A stretch of 64,000 bases of DNA from Curtobacterium sp. MCLR17_036 (lineage in GTDB: Bacteria; Actinomycetota; Actinomycetes; Actinomycetales; Microbacteriaceae), in assembly GCF_003234445.2 (NCBI RefSeq), contig NZ_CP126269.1, positions 2,728,001-2,792,000 of the forward strand. The letters run 5' to 3'. The notes beneath the pieces are model-generated. The model saw nothing but the letters and a program-made list of their open reading frames with translations, was not told where the DNA came from and did no database searches. The translations under genes and the position numbers were made by a program. Below are positions 45,924-53,713 of this stretch, piece after piece (position 1 is the stretch's first letter; each line of letters starts with the position of its first letter).

Positions 45924-46928
45924 GTGAAGCACTCCCTCCGCGCCGCCCTCCTGACCTCCGTGGCCGTCTCGGCCCTCGTCCTCACCGGTTGCTCCGGCAC
46001 CGGGTCGGACGACGACCGCGCCGACGGCGGCACCGGCTCGTCCGGCGCCTGGTCCTACGAAGACGCCACCGGCACCACCGTGAAGGTCGACCACACGCCG
46101 AAGCGCATCGTGGCCCTGAACGACATCGCGATCTCGTTCGTCGAGTACGGACTGCGCCCCGTCGGCACGTTCGGCCAGCAGCCGATGACGAAGGACGCCC
46201 GGTTCGACGACCTCGACACCGACGGCATCACCCAGCTCGGTACGGCCTACGGGGACATCGACCTCGAACAGCTCGCCGCGCTCAAGCCGGACCTCGTCGT
46301 GACCTCGGTCTACCCGACCGACGAGAAGGGCACGCTCGACACCACGCAGCCCTCGTACGGCTTCAAGGACAAGGAGCAGCAGGAGCAGGTCGAGGCCATC
46401 GCACCCGTCGCCACCGTCGAGTGGGGCGGCGAGGGCGAGGACGTCATCGAGCACATCGCCGACCTGTCCGAGTCGCTCGGTGCCGACGAGGCGACGGTCG
46501 ACGCGGCCGAGAAGCGCTTCGACACCGCCGAGCAGGCGCTGTCCCGCGCGGCGGAGGAGCACGACCTGTCGGTCGTGTCGATGTACGCCGACGGCGACGG
46601 CGCCTACGTCACGCGGCCGGCCGACGAGCCGACGCTGCAGATGTACCGGTCGTTCGGCGTCGACTTCGTCGACCCGAAGCCGAAGGGCTTCTACTGGGGC
46701 ATCTACTCGTGGGAGAACGCCGGACAGATCAGCGGTGACGTGCTGCTGCTGTCGCAGCAGGGGTACCAGGTCGCCGACCTCGAGAAGCAGCCGACCTTCG
46801 CCGACAACGCGGCCCTGCAGGCCGGCCAGGTGCACAGCTGGACCTTCCCGGCGCTCGACTACGCCTCGCAGGCCGACTACATGACGCAGCTCGCGGGCTG
46901 GTTGGACGACAGCGAGAAGCTCTCGTAG
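45924..46928 (+). CDS. Siderophore-binding lipoprotein (FecB/FhuD type)
   Basis: The 334-residue protein has a lipoprotein signal (SALVLTGCSG, Cys23) and the class III metal-chelate binding fold (PKRIVALNDIAISFVEYGLRPVG, LEQLAALKPDLVVTS). It captures ferric siderophore at the membrane for the permeases upstream. GTG start at 45924, eight bases after the -10 box in the iron box. It thus has its own iron-controlled promoter in addition to read-through. Confidence 0.93.
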   Translation: MKHSLRAALLTSVAVSALVLTGCSGTGSDDDRADGGTGSSGAWSYEDATGTTVKVDHTPKRIVALNDIAISFVEYGLRPVGTFGQQPMTKDARFDDLDTDGITQLGTAYGDIDLEQLAALKPDLVVTSVYPTDEKGTLDTTQPSYGFKDKEQQEQVEAIAPVATVEWGGEGEDVIEHIADLSESLGADEATVDAAEKRFDTAEQALSRAAEEHDLSVVSMYADGDGAYVTRPADEPTLQMYRSFGVDFVDPKPKGFYWGIYSWENAGQISGDVLLLSQQGYQVADLEKQPTFADNAALQAGQVHSWTFPALDYASQADYMTQLAGWLDDSEKLS

Positions 46929-46940
46929 ACGCACCCGTGT

Positions 46941-46988
46941 GACGGACGGGAGGCCCGGTGCCAGCTGGCACCGGGCCTCCCGTCCGTC
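46941..46988. terminator. 48-bp perfect palindrome of the GGACGGGAGGC family
   Basis: Positions 46941-46964 are the exact reverse complement of 46965-46988, with no loop bases between. It lies between convergent stops (46928 and 47020) and is presumably a two-way terminator. Confidence 0.8.
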
Positions 46989-47019
46989 GGGTGGTCGCGT
47001 CCACCGCACGTGACCGGCG

Positions 47020-47220
47020 TCAGTGCTGCACCACCCGCCGCGCCGCCGCGGCGACGCCCTCGACCACGAGAAGTCCCACGGCACCGAGCACCGGGACGAA
47101 CACGACGAGCAGCGTCCAGAGGACCTTGGTCGCCTCCCCACGGTGGGTCGACCGCCAGCACAGGACGAGTGCGACGACGTCGAGGACGATCAGTGCGGTC
47201 AGCACGGCGAGGTGGGCCAT
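47020..47220 (-). CDS. Small PLDc_N-type membrane protein
   Basis: The 66-residue protein has two hydrophobic helices (LTALIVLDVVALVLCW and LWTLLVVFVPVLGAVGLLVVEG) joined by a polar turn, as in the PLDc_N domain that precedes cardiolipin synthases. Here it stands alone, with no phospholipase domain. AAGGAGCACCAG lies just before the ATG at 47220. Function unknown. Confidence 0.8.
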   Translation of the reverse strand: MAHLAVLTALIVLDVVALVLCWRSTHRGEATKVLWTLLVVFVPVLGAVGLLVVEGVAAAARRVVQH

Positions 47221-47271
47221 CTGGTGCTCCTTCGGGTGTGTCGGAGCACCGACGCTACGCCGGGCCGGTGC

Positions 47272-47305
47272 GGTGCCGGATCGTCCGGGCGGATGATCCG
47301 GCACC
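47272..47305 (-). terminator. Hairpin downstream of the penicillin-binding protein gene
   Basis: GGTGCCGGATC (47272-47282) pairs with GATCCGGCACC (47295-47305), an 11-bp perfect stem 29 bp past the stop of the minus-strand gene. Confidence 0.65.
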
Positions 47306-47333
47306 CACGGTCGGATGACCGCGGCCGACCGTC

Positions 47334-49388
47334 TCACCCCGCCGGGAGTGCGGCGTTCACGGCCGTCTGCGCCTCGCGCCACACCGAGGCCCGGGCACCG
47401 GCGTAGGTGTCGCCCTGGCCGTTCGAGTACGAGCGCAGGTTGTGCTTCGCACCGTCGGTGTTGCCCTGCCAGTAGGCCGTCACCGCACGCGAACTGCCGC
47501 CGATCAGCCAGATCTGGTCGGCCGCGTCGGTGGTGCCGGTCTTGCCGAACAGGGTCGTGCCGTCCGGTGTCTGGCCGCCCGCAGCGGTGCCGCCTCGGAA
47601 CGCGCCCTGCATGACCTGGAACGCGGTGGCGGCGGTCTGCGGCGAGACGGCCTGCGAGCAGGTGCGCGGCTGACCGCCGAGCTCCGTGCCGTCCGGGCCG
47701 GTCACCTGGTCGACGACGACCGGGGCGCAGTACGAGCCGCCGTTCGCGATGCCGGCGTAGGCGGCGGCCATCGTCAGCGGCGCGATGCTCTCGGTGCCGA
47801 GCAACGACGCCGGGTTCCACGGGAGCTCACCGCCGGTGGCCAGGTGCACGCCGAGCCGCGTCGCGACCCGTTGGACGTCGCACAGGTCGAGTTGCTCGGC
47901 CATCGACTGGTACGCGGCGTTCACCGACTGCGCGGTCGCCGACCGGACCGAGTACGGACCCCGCTGGGCGGGCGAGTCGTTCTTCGGCTGCCAGAACGCC
48001 TCGAGCGGTTCGCCGCACGCCGTCCACGAACTGTGCGGGTGCGGGGTGCCGTCGACGACGGTGTCCGGGCTCCGGCCGGACTCGAGCCACGCCAGCAGGG
48101 TGAACATCTTGTAGGTCGAGCCGGTCTGGAACCCCGTCGCGTCGCCGTCCGCCCGGTCGACCGCGTAGTTGAGCGAGGTCGCGGTCCGCGGCGCCTGCGC
48201 CGACCGGTCGTAGTCGGTGTTCTGGGCCATCGTCAGCACGCGCCCGGTCCCCGCCTCGACGGTGTCGAGCGTGGCGCCGAGGGCCAGCCGGGTCTCGGTC
48301 TTCGGGTCGTACCGGTCGAGCAGCTGCGCGTGCGTCGCGTTGAGGTCGAGGTCGAGCGTCGTCTGGATCCGGTACCCACCGGTGCGCCAGGCGTCCGCCC
48401 GCTGCTGCTTCGTCGCCCCGAGCTGCGGGAGCCGCTCGGCGACGCGCGTGGCGAAGTCGCAGAAGTACGCCGCGCCCGCCTCGACCGCCGCGCACCCCTG
48501 CTGCGGGGCGGTGAGGTGGACGAGGTCGGCGAGCCGGGCCTGCCGCGCGGCACGGTACTCGTCCTCGGTCAGGTGCCCCTGCTCGTGCATCGACCGCAGG
48601 ATGACGTTGCGACGGGCGGTGTTGTCCCGGTGGTGGTCCGGCGTCGAGAGGTCCCGGCGCTCCGGCCACTGGACGATCGCGATGAGGGACGCCGCCTCGG
48701 CCGGGGTCAGGTCGGTCGCGGACTTGCCGTAGTAGTGGCGCGCCGCCGACTGCACGCCGTAGGTCTGGTCGCCGAAGTACGCGATGTTCAGGTAGGCGGT
48801 GAGGATCTCCTGCTTGGAGTACTTCTTCGCCAGCCCGATCGCGAGCTTCATCTCGGCGAGCTTCCGCTGCGGCGAGCGCTTCGTCGCCTCCTGGTAGGCG
48901 GCCGTCTGCTCCGCGAGCGTCGGCAGCTCGCTCGCCCGCTGGATCTTGATGTTCCGGACGAGCTGCATCGTGAGCGTCGACCCACCCGACCCGCCCTCGC
49001 CGCGCGAGGCCGCGACGCTCACCAGCGACCGCACCATCGACGTCGCGTCCACACCGCCGGTCTCGTAGAAGCGCTTGTCCTCGCCGTCCACCGCCGCGTG
49101 CTCGAGGTCGTCGTCGATCTGGTCCAGCGTCAACTGCTGGCGGTCCTGGGACCAGACGTCGGTCAGGTGCACGGGTTCCCCGCCGCGGTACGCCCAGATC
49201 TCGTTGCGCTGCGGCAGGTCCCCGATCTCGATGTGCTCCGGCATCGACTCGAACACCCCGATCGCCGACGTCGCGCCGAGGCCGGCGACCGCGATGACGG
49301 GCGTCACCCCGATCCCGACCAACAACCCGGCGAGCACACTGCCGCCCACGAAGCCGAGGCCGGCTCCCCCTGCACGTCTGATCGTCAT
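47334..49388 (-). CDS. Class A penicillin-binding protein
   Basis: The 684-residue bifunctional enzyme has a short cytosolic start, one membrane helix (about residues 12-42) and a GT51 transglycosylase with catalytic Glu103 (EDKRFYETGGVD) and GGSTLTMQLVRN. A transpeptidase domain follows with the SxxK serine in GSTYKMFTLL, SxN in QSVNAAY and KTGTTDAADQIW. It polymerises and cross-links peptidoglycan outside the membrane. ATG at 49388 follows GGGGAGCAGG. Monocistronic, with a terminator downstream. Confidence 0.95.
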   Translation of the reverse strand: MTIRRAGGAGLGFVGGSVLAGLLVGIGVTPVIAVAGLGATSAIGVFESMPEHIEIGDLPQRNEIWAYRGGEPVHLTDVWSQDRQQLTLDQIDDDLEHAAVDGEDKRFYETGGVDATSMVRSLVSVAASRGEGGSGGSTLTMQLVRNIKIQRASELPTLAEQTAAYQEATKRSPQRKLAEMKLAIGLAKKYSKQEILTAYLNIAYFGDQTYGVQSAARHYYGKSATDLTPAEAASLIAIVQWPERRDLSTPDHHRDNTARRNVILRSMHEQGHLTEDEYRAARQARLADLVHLTAPQQGCAAVEAGAAYFCDFATRVAERLPQLGATKQQRADAWRTGGYRIQTTLDLDLNATHAQLLDRYDPKTETRLALGATLDTVEAGTGRVLTMAQNTDYDRSAQAPRTATSLNYAVDRADGDATGFQTGSTYKMFTLLAWLESGRSPDTVVDGTPHPHSSWTACGEPLEAFWQPKNDSPAQRGPYSVRSATAQSVNAAYQSMAEQLDLCDVQRVATRLGVHLATGGELPWNPASLLGTESIAPLTMAAAYAGIANGGSYCAPVVVDQVTGPDGTELGGQPRTCSQAVSPQTAATAFQVMQGAFRGGTAAGGQTPDGTTLFGKTGTTDAADQIWLIGGSSRAVTAYWQGNTDGAKHNLRSYSNGQGDTYAGARASVWREAQTAVNAALPAG

Positions 49389-49522
49389 CGTCCTGCTCCC
49401 CCTCGCACCGCACCGTCCGGCGCGGCTCGTGGAGCGTCCCAGCCCCGCTCGGGCGACCGCCGGGACTCCGCCGCGGATCGCCCGCGTGTCCGCTGGGAGA
49501 CCGCCTAGCCGGACCGGGGGCC

Positions 49523-49534
49523 TAGGCTGGTCAG
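49523..49534 (+). promoter_or_regulatory. Leaderless -10 element of the small membrane protein gene
   Basis: TAGGCT, six bases, then GTG; no ribosome-binding site. Confidence 0.5.
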
Positions 49535-49726
49535 GTGGCACGCACCGACCCCGCACGACCCCATCGCCTCGCCCTCGTCGGGGCCGTCGTGGCGCTGCTG
49601 GTCGGCGTCGGCCTGCTCATCAGCCCCTGGGACGGCCTGGTCGCGGTCGTCGCCTGGGTCCTCATCGTCGGCGCCGTCGCCCTGACCGCCGTGACCCTGC
49701 TCTTCGCCCGGGCGCCGCGCAGCTGA
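49535..49726 (+). CDS. Small two-helix membrane protein
   Basis: This 63-residue protein has a charged start (MARTDPARPHR) and two hydrophobic helices separated by SPWDG, and ends in ARAPRS. No family is recognised. The leaderless -10 box and the codon use typical of the neighbours support it as a real gene. It diverges from the penicillin-binding protein gene. Confidence 0.65.
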   Translation: MARTDPARPHRLALVGAVVALLVGVGLLISPWDGLVAVVAWVLIVGAVALTAVTLLFARAPRS

Positions 49727-49908
49727 GGCTGCGGCAGCGACGGCGGCACCGCGCGGCTGCGACAGCGGCACGGCCTGACCGCGGCTGCGACAGCGGCACC
49801 ACCCGGCCGCGGCAGGGACGCTGCCCGACCGTGGTGGTGGCAGCGCCGGCCGAGGCAGCGCCGGCTGTGGTGGCGGCAGCGCTGGCCGAAGCCGCACCAG
49901 CGACGGGA
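49727..49908. repeat. Low-complexity GCGGC/CAGCGGCAC repeats in a convergent gap
   Basis: GCGGCTGCGACAGCGGCAC occurs twice and looser GGCAGCG/GCCGGC units fill the rest. No gene is supported. Confidence 0.6.
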
Positions 49909-50403
49909 TCAGCCGCGGCGGCGCGGGGTCGCCGACCGGGGCGGGTTCGCCCGCAGGTGCTCGGCGGCCCGACCGAGGATCCGCGCCAGGTCGTCGACGT
50001 CCGCGTCGGACAACGACGCGAACAGCAGCTGCTGCAGCGCTTCCACGTGCCCGGGGAACACGGCCGCCAGCACGGCACGGCCGTCGTCGGTGATCGTCAC
50101 GACCGTGCTGCGCTCGTCGTCCGGTGACGGCGCCCGCGTGACGAGCCCGCGCTGCTCGAGCACCTGCGCCTGGTAGGTCAGCCCGCTCCTGCTGTAGACC
50201 ACGCCGTCGGCCAGGTCCGTCATCCGCTGCTGGCCGGCGGGCGCGTCGCCGAGGCGGGCGAGGAGCTGGAACTGCACGTACTTCAGCCCGCCGACGTCGC
50301 GCAGCTGCTGCTCGACCGCGTGCCGCAGCAGGCTGCCCACCTCGGTGAAGGCGAAGTACGCCTGGAGCTCGGTGGCGGTCAGGGTGCGGGGTGTGTCGTC
50401 CAT
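49909..50403 (-). CDS. MarR-family regulator
   Basis: The 164-residue winged-helix protein (GQQRMTDLADGVVYSRSGLTYQAQVLEQRGLV, wing PDDERSTVVTITDDGR) is a MarR dimer type. The start at 50403 is chosen over 50412 for spacing to TAGGA. It diverges from an oxidoreductase gene with two copies of the same operator between, a classic autoregulated pair. It probably senses an electrophile or quinone; no obvious redox cysteine is present. Confidence 0.88.
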   Translation of the reverse strand: MDDTPRTLTATELQAYFAFTEVGSLLRHAVEQQLRDVGGLKYVQFQLLARLGDAPAGQQRMTDLADGVVYSRSGLTYQAQVLEQRGLVTRAPSPDDERSTVVTITDDGRAVLAAVFPGHVEALQQLLFASLSDADVDDLARILGRAAEHLRANPPRSATPRRRG

Positions 50404-50421
50404 CGATCGCATCCTACCTGT

Positions 50422-50476
50422 TGCTTCGAGTTCGAAGCAGTGCTACGGTTCCAACAAGTGCTTCGAACTCGAAGCA
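50422..50476. promoter_or_regulatory. Twin MarR operators
   Basis: TGCTTCGA-GT-TCGAAGCA (50422-50439) and TGCTTCGA-AC-TCGAAGCA (50459-50476) are the same 8-bp inverted repeat, centres 37 bp apart, filling the gap between the divergent genes. Confidence 0.85.
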
Positions 50477-50496
50477 ACAAACACGAGGAGTTCACC

Positions 50497-51429
50497 ATGA
50501 AGGCAGTACGGTTCCACGAGGTCGGCGGTCCTGAGGTCCTGCGACAGGAGGACGTCGACCTGCCGGTCCCCACCTCCGGTCAGGTGCGGGTGCGGGTCGC
50601 CGCCTCCGCGTTCAACGCCGCGGACAACGGCATGCGCGGCGGCTTCCTGCCGATCCCGGTGCAGCTGCCGCACGTGCCCGGGTACGACGTGTCCGGCACG
50701 GTCGACGCCCTCGGCGACGGCGTCGAGGACCTCGCCGTCGGTGACGCGGTCATCGGGTTCCTGCCGATGGAGCGGGACGGCGGCGCGGCCGAGTACGTCG
50801 TCGCACCGGCGCAGGCCCTGGTCGCCGCCCCGACGAGCATCCCGCTCGCCGACGCCGCTGCACTGCCGTCGGTCGCCCTGACCGCGTGGCAGGCACTGTT
50901 CGACGACGGTCACCTGCAGGCGGGGCAGCGCGTGCTGATCGTCGGCGCCGGCGGCGTCGTCGGCAAGTACGCGATCCAGCTCGCGAAGCGCGCCGGCGTG
51001 CACGTCATCGCGACGGCCAGCCCGCGCAGCGCCGAGGCGGTCCGCGCCGCGGGCGCCGACCAGGTCGTGGACCACACCGCCTCCGACCTGCTCGACGCGA
51101 TCGACGGGCAGGTCGACGTGCTCCTCAACCTGGCGCCGATCGACCCGGACGAGTTCGCCGCCGACGTCGCCGCGGTCCGTGACGGCGGTGCGGTCGTCAG
51201 CACCACCGCGTTCATGGCCACGCCAGACGACGCCTCGCGGTCGGTGCGGGCGGCGACGGTGTTCGTGCTGCCGGACCGCGACCGCCTGGCCGAGCTCGTG
51301 TCCCTCGTCGACGCCGGGGAGCTCACCGTCGAGGTGACCCGGCGGATCCCGCTCGCCGAACTGCCCGCCCTGCACGCCGAGGCGAGCGAGGGCCGCGTCG
51401 CCGGCAAGGTCGTCGTCCTCGCCTCCTGA
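50497..51429 (+). CDS. Zinc-independent quinone oxidoreductase (MDR family)
   Basis: The 310-residue NADPH-dependent reductase belongs to the medium-chain family: MKAVRFHEVGGPEVLR, VPGYDVSGTVDALGDGVEDLAVGD and the nucleotide loop VLIVGAGGVVGKYAIQLAKRAG. It lacks the zinc ligands of alcohol dehydrogenases and resembles quinone oxidoreductases. It is controlled by the divergent MarR protein. ACGAGGAG precedes the ATG. Confidence 0.9.
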   Translation: MKAVRFHEVGGPEVLRQEDVDLPVPTSGQVRVRVAASAFNAADNGMRGGFLPIPVQLPHVPGYDVSGTVDALGDGVEDLAVGDAVIGFLPMERDGGAAEYVVAPAQALVAAPTSIPLADAAALPSVALTAWQALFDDGHLQAGQRVLIVGAGGVVGKYAIQLAKRAGVHVIATASPRSAEAVRAAGADQVVDHTASDLLDAIDGQVDVLLNLAPIDPDEFAADVAAVRDGGAVVSTTAFMATPDDASRSVRAATVFVLPDRDRLAELVSLVDAGELTVEVTRRIPLAELPALHAEASEGRVAGKVVVLAS

Positions 51430-51445
51430 GCACGGGGACGCCAGC

Positions 51446-51476
51446 GGGTCGGCCCGGGACACCACCGGGCCGACCC
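51446..51476 (+). terminator. Terminator after the quinone oxidoreductase gene
   Basis: GGGTCGGCCCGG (51446-51457) pairs perfectly with 51465-51476 around a 7-base loop, 16 bp past the stop. Confidence 0.75.
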
Positions 51477-51493
51477 CGGCGAGCGCCGCCGGA

Positions 51494-51505
51494 TACGCTC
51501 GCCCC
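51494..51505 (+). promoter_or_regulatory. Leaderless -10 element of the hydrolase gene
   Basis: TACGCT, six bases, then ATG; no ribosome-binding site. Confidence 0.5.
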
Positions 51506-52501
51506 ATGGTGGACGAGCACTGGCACGAGGACGTCCTCGGGGCGCCGTACGAGCGGCTCGAACTGCCCCTCGCGCCCGACGCCGAGGGGCCGGTCGTCGC
51601 CACCCTCGTCCGGCGCCGGCACACGCCCACCGACATGCTGATGCACGGCCGCGGCCCGCTGCACGGGGTCGACGTGCTGTACGTGCACGGGTGGTCGGAC
51701 TACTTCTTCCAGGTCGAGCTCGCGGAACGGCTCGAGCGCCTCGGCGCCCGGTTCCACGCGCTCGACCTGCGGAAGTACGGGCGCAGCCTCCGCCCGCACC
51801 AGACACCGGGTGACGTGTCCGACCTCGCCGTCTACGACGAGGACATCGCCGCGGCGCTCGACGCGATCTCCGCCGAGCACCCCGGCAGCACCCGTCGCCG
51901 CCTGGTCCCGATGGGCCACTCGACCGGCGGCCTCACCCTGTCGCTCTGGGCGGCCCGGCACCGCGACCTCGTGGACGGCCTGGTGCTCAACAGTCCGTGG
52001 CTCGAGTTCCAGGCGACCGCGGTCGGTCGGGCCCTGATGACCCCGGTGGTCCGGCTCGGAGCCCGACGGAACCCCCTGGCACCGATGCCCGCCGTCGACC
52101 CCGGCTTCTACACGCGCACGGTGTCGACCGCCGGCGAGGGCTCGTGGACGTACGACCAGCAGTGGCGTCCGGACCGCGGGTTCCCCCTGCACCCCGGATG
52201 GCTCGCCGCCGTGTTCGACGGCCAGGCGCAGGTCGAGCACGGCCTCGGGCTCGAGGTCCCCGTGCTCGTGCTGCTCAGCGACAAGAGCATGCTGCAGCCC
52301 CGGTGGGACCCGGGGATGGCGCACGCCGACGTCGCCCTGAACGTCGACACCGTGGCGCACCGCGCGCTCTCGCTCGGCACCGAGGTCACGGTCCGCCGCC
52401 TCGCCGGCGCCGTGCACGACGTCGTGCTGTCCGCTCCGGACGTGCGGGAGCACGCCTACGACGCGATCGCGCGCTGGTCGACCACGCTGCCCGCCCGCTA
52501 G
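51506..52501 (+). CDS. Alpha/beta hydrolase (serine lysophospholipase-like)
   Basis: The 331-residue hydrolase has the oxyanion segment VLYVHGWSDYFFQ, nucleophile elbow GHSTGG and a late histidine in GAVHDVVLSAPDV, consistent with a Ser-Asp-His triad and a lid domain of the monoacylglycerol-lipase type. No signal peptide. Substrate unknown. The stop codon overlaps the -10 box of the next gene. Confidence 0.87.
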   Translation: MVDEHWHEDVLGAPYERLELPLAPDAEGPVVATLVRRRHTPTDMLMHGRGPLHGVDVLYVHGWSDYFFQVELAERLERLGARFHALDLRKYGRSLRPHQTPGDVSDLAVYDEDIAAALDAISAEHPGSTRRRLVPMGHSTGGLTLSLWAARHRDLVDGLVLNSPWLEFQATAVGRALMTPVVRLGARRNPLAPMPAVDPGFYTRTVSTAGEGSWTYDQQWRPDRGFPLHPGWLAAVFDGQAQVEHGLGLEVPVLVLLSDKSMLQPRWDPGMAHADVALNVDTVAHRALSLGTEVTVRRLAGAVHDVVLSAPDVREHAYDAIARWSTTLPAR

Positions 52502-52510
52502 CGTGACGGG
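52499..52510 (+). promoter_or_regulatory. Leaderless -10 element overlapping the upstream stop codon
   Basis: TAGCGT (52499-52504) contains the TAG stop of the hydrolase gene and lies six bases before the ATG at 52511. Confidence 0.5.
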
Positions 52511-53068
52511 ATGACCGAAGGCGCCGTCCGACTCACCCGCCTCGACCCGACCGGCCCGGACCGCGACGCCCTGGTCGACTTCCTGTCGTCGGAGGAGTTC
52601 CCGTTCCACGTCCGCCGGCGCATCGGCCGGGCGGACGCCGTGGCCGCCGTCGACGCCGGGGCGTACCGCGACGACGAGCACGACACGTTCTGGCTCGACC
52701 ACGACGAGCACGGCCGCGTCGGGATCGTCCGGCTCGAGGACCTCGAGGACCCCGTCCCGCTGTTCGACCTGCGCATCGCCGGCGCGCACCGCGGGCGCGG
52801 GCTCGGCACCCCGGCCCTGCGGGCAGTGACCGACCACGTGTTCCGCACGATGCCGGAGGTCACGCGCTTCGAGGGCCAGACCCGCGAGGACAACACCGCC
52901 ATGCGCCGCGTCTTCGTCCGCGCCGGCTGGGTGAAGGAGGCGCACTACCGCGAGGGCTGGCCGGTCGAGGGCGGCACCGCGGTCGCCTCCGTCGGCTACG
53001 GGGTCCTGCGCCGCGACTGGGAGTCGGGCGAGACGACGCCGGTGCCGTGGGACGACGACGTGCGCTGA
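52511..53068 (+). CDS. GNAT-family N-acetyltransferase
   Basis: The 185-residue protein has the acetyl-CoA loop HRGRGLGTPALRAVTDHVF and the RimJ-like end NTAMRRVFVRAGWVKEAHYREGW. The acceptor is unknown. It may be transcribed both by read-through from the hydrolase gene and from its own leaderless promoter. It converges on the kinase gene with a 7-bp gap. Confidence 0.88.
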   Translation: MTEGAVRLTRLDPTGPDRDALVDFLSSEEFPFHVRRRIGRADAVAAVDAGAYRDDEHDTFWLDHDEHGRVGIVRLEDLEDPVPLFDLRIAGAHRGRGLGTPALRAVTDHVFRTMPEVTRFEGQTREDNTAMRRVFVRAGWVKEAHYREGWPVEGGTAVASVGYGVLRRDWESGETTPVPWDDDVR

Positions 53069-53075
53069 CGCGCCG

Positions 53076-53573
53076 TCAGACCGGACGCAGCCACGCGACG
53101 ACCGACGGCAGCGCCGGGTCGTACCCGTCGGTCGTGTCGACCTCGAGCAGCGGGACCCCGAGCGCGAGCGGCTCGGTCACCAGGGGCGCGTTGCGGGCGA
53201 CGCGGTCGTTGACCGCCTGCGGGTGCCCCCGTGCGACGAACCGGTCGGACGCGAGTGCCGACCGGCAGTGCACGTTCCGGACGTCGCCGACGGGCGCGAG
53301 CACCGATCGCACGTCGGCCTCGGACTGGTCGCGGTACAGCGTCGCGTCCGCGACGACACTGCACCCCGCCGCCGCGAGGTGCGCCGTCGCCGACCAGAAC
53401 AGCCGGACGCCGTGCGGGACGACCGCGTCGCGGTCGTACCCGGAACCGGCGGAGAGACCGGCGTACAGCTGGTCGCGGTCCACCCGCGGCCAGCCGAGCT
53501 CGGCGGCGAGCGCCGCCGCGAGCGTCGTCTTGCCACTTCCCGGAGCGCCGCTGATGAGCACGATCGTCGCCAC
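53076..53573 (-). CDS. P-loop kinase-like ATPase (AAA_33 type)
   Basis: The 165-residue protein has an N-terminal Walker A, LISGAPGSGKTTLAAALAAELG, with DRDQLYAGL following and DATLYRDQSEADV in the middle, as in small zeta-toxin/polynucleotide-kinase-like kinases. The start GTG 53573 places TAACGT seven bases upstream (leaderless); GTG 53579 is possible. Substrate unknown. No antitoxin partner is seen. Confidence 0.82.
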   Translation of the reverse strand: MATIVLISGAPGSGKTTLAAALAAELGWPRVDRDQLYAGLSAGSGYDRDAVVPHGVRLFWSATAHLAAAGCSVVADATLYRDQSEADVRSVLAPVGDVRNVHCRSALASDRFVARGHPQAVNDRVARNAPLVTEPLALGVPLLEVDTTDGYDPALPSVVAWLRPV

Positions 53574-53595
53574 GGGCACGACGTTACCGGGCACC

Positions 53596-53638
53596 GGACG
53601 GGAGGCCCGTGGCGGGGCCCGCCCCGGGCCTCCCGTCC
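53596..53638. repeat. GGACGGGAGGC element between divergent promoters
   Basis: GGACGGGAGGCCCG (53596-53609) pairs with 53625-53638. Unlike the other copies it lies between two divergent genes (53573 and 53714), upstream of both. Confidence 0.7.
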
Positions 53639-53673
53639 GTCCCGGGGTACGAAACCGGGAAAGCACCCGGAGA

Positions 53674-53713
53674 AGGTGCACCGAGTGCAACGATGCACCT
53701 AGTGTCGTCAGAC
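53674..53713 (+). promoter_or_regulatory. TetR operator candidate and leaderless promoter
   Basis: AGGTGCA (53674-53680) and TGCACCT (53694-53700) form an inverted repeat spaced by 13 bp. TAGTGT (53700-53705) follows and lies eight bases before GTG 53714. A bound TetR dimer would cover the promoter. Confidence 0.55.

Noticed and set aside
47020..47220. Truncated cardiolipin synthase
   Set aside because: The small protein has its own ribosome site and clean ends, and no phospholipase-D remnant lies downstream; stand-alone PLDc_N proteins are common.
53076..53573. Zeta-toxin of a toxin-antitoxin pair
   Set aside because: The P-loop kinase resemblance is real but there is no adjacent small antitoxin gene, and the convergent neighbour is a GNAT enzyme.
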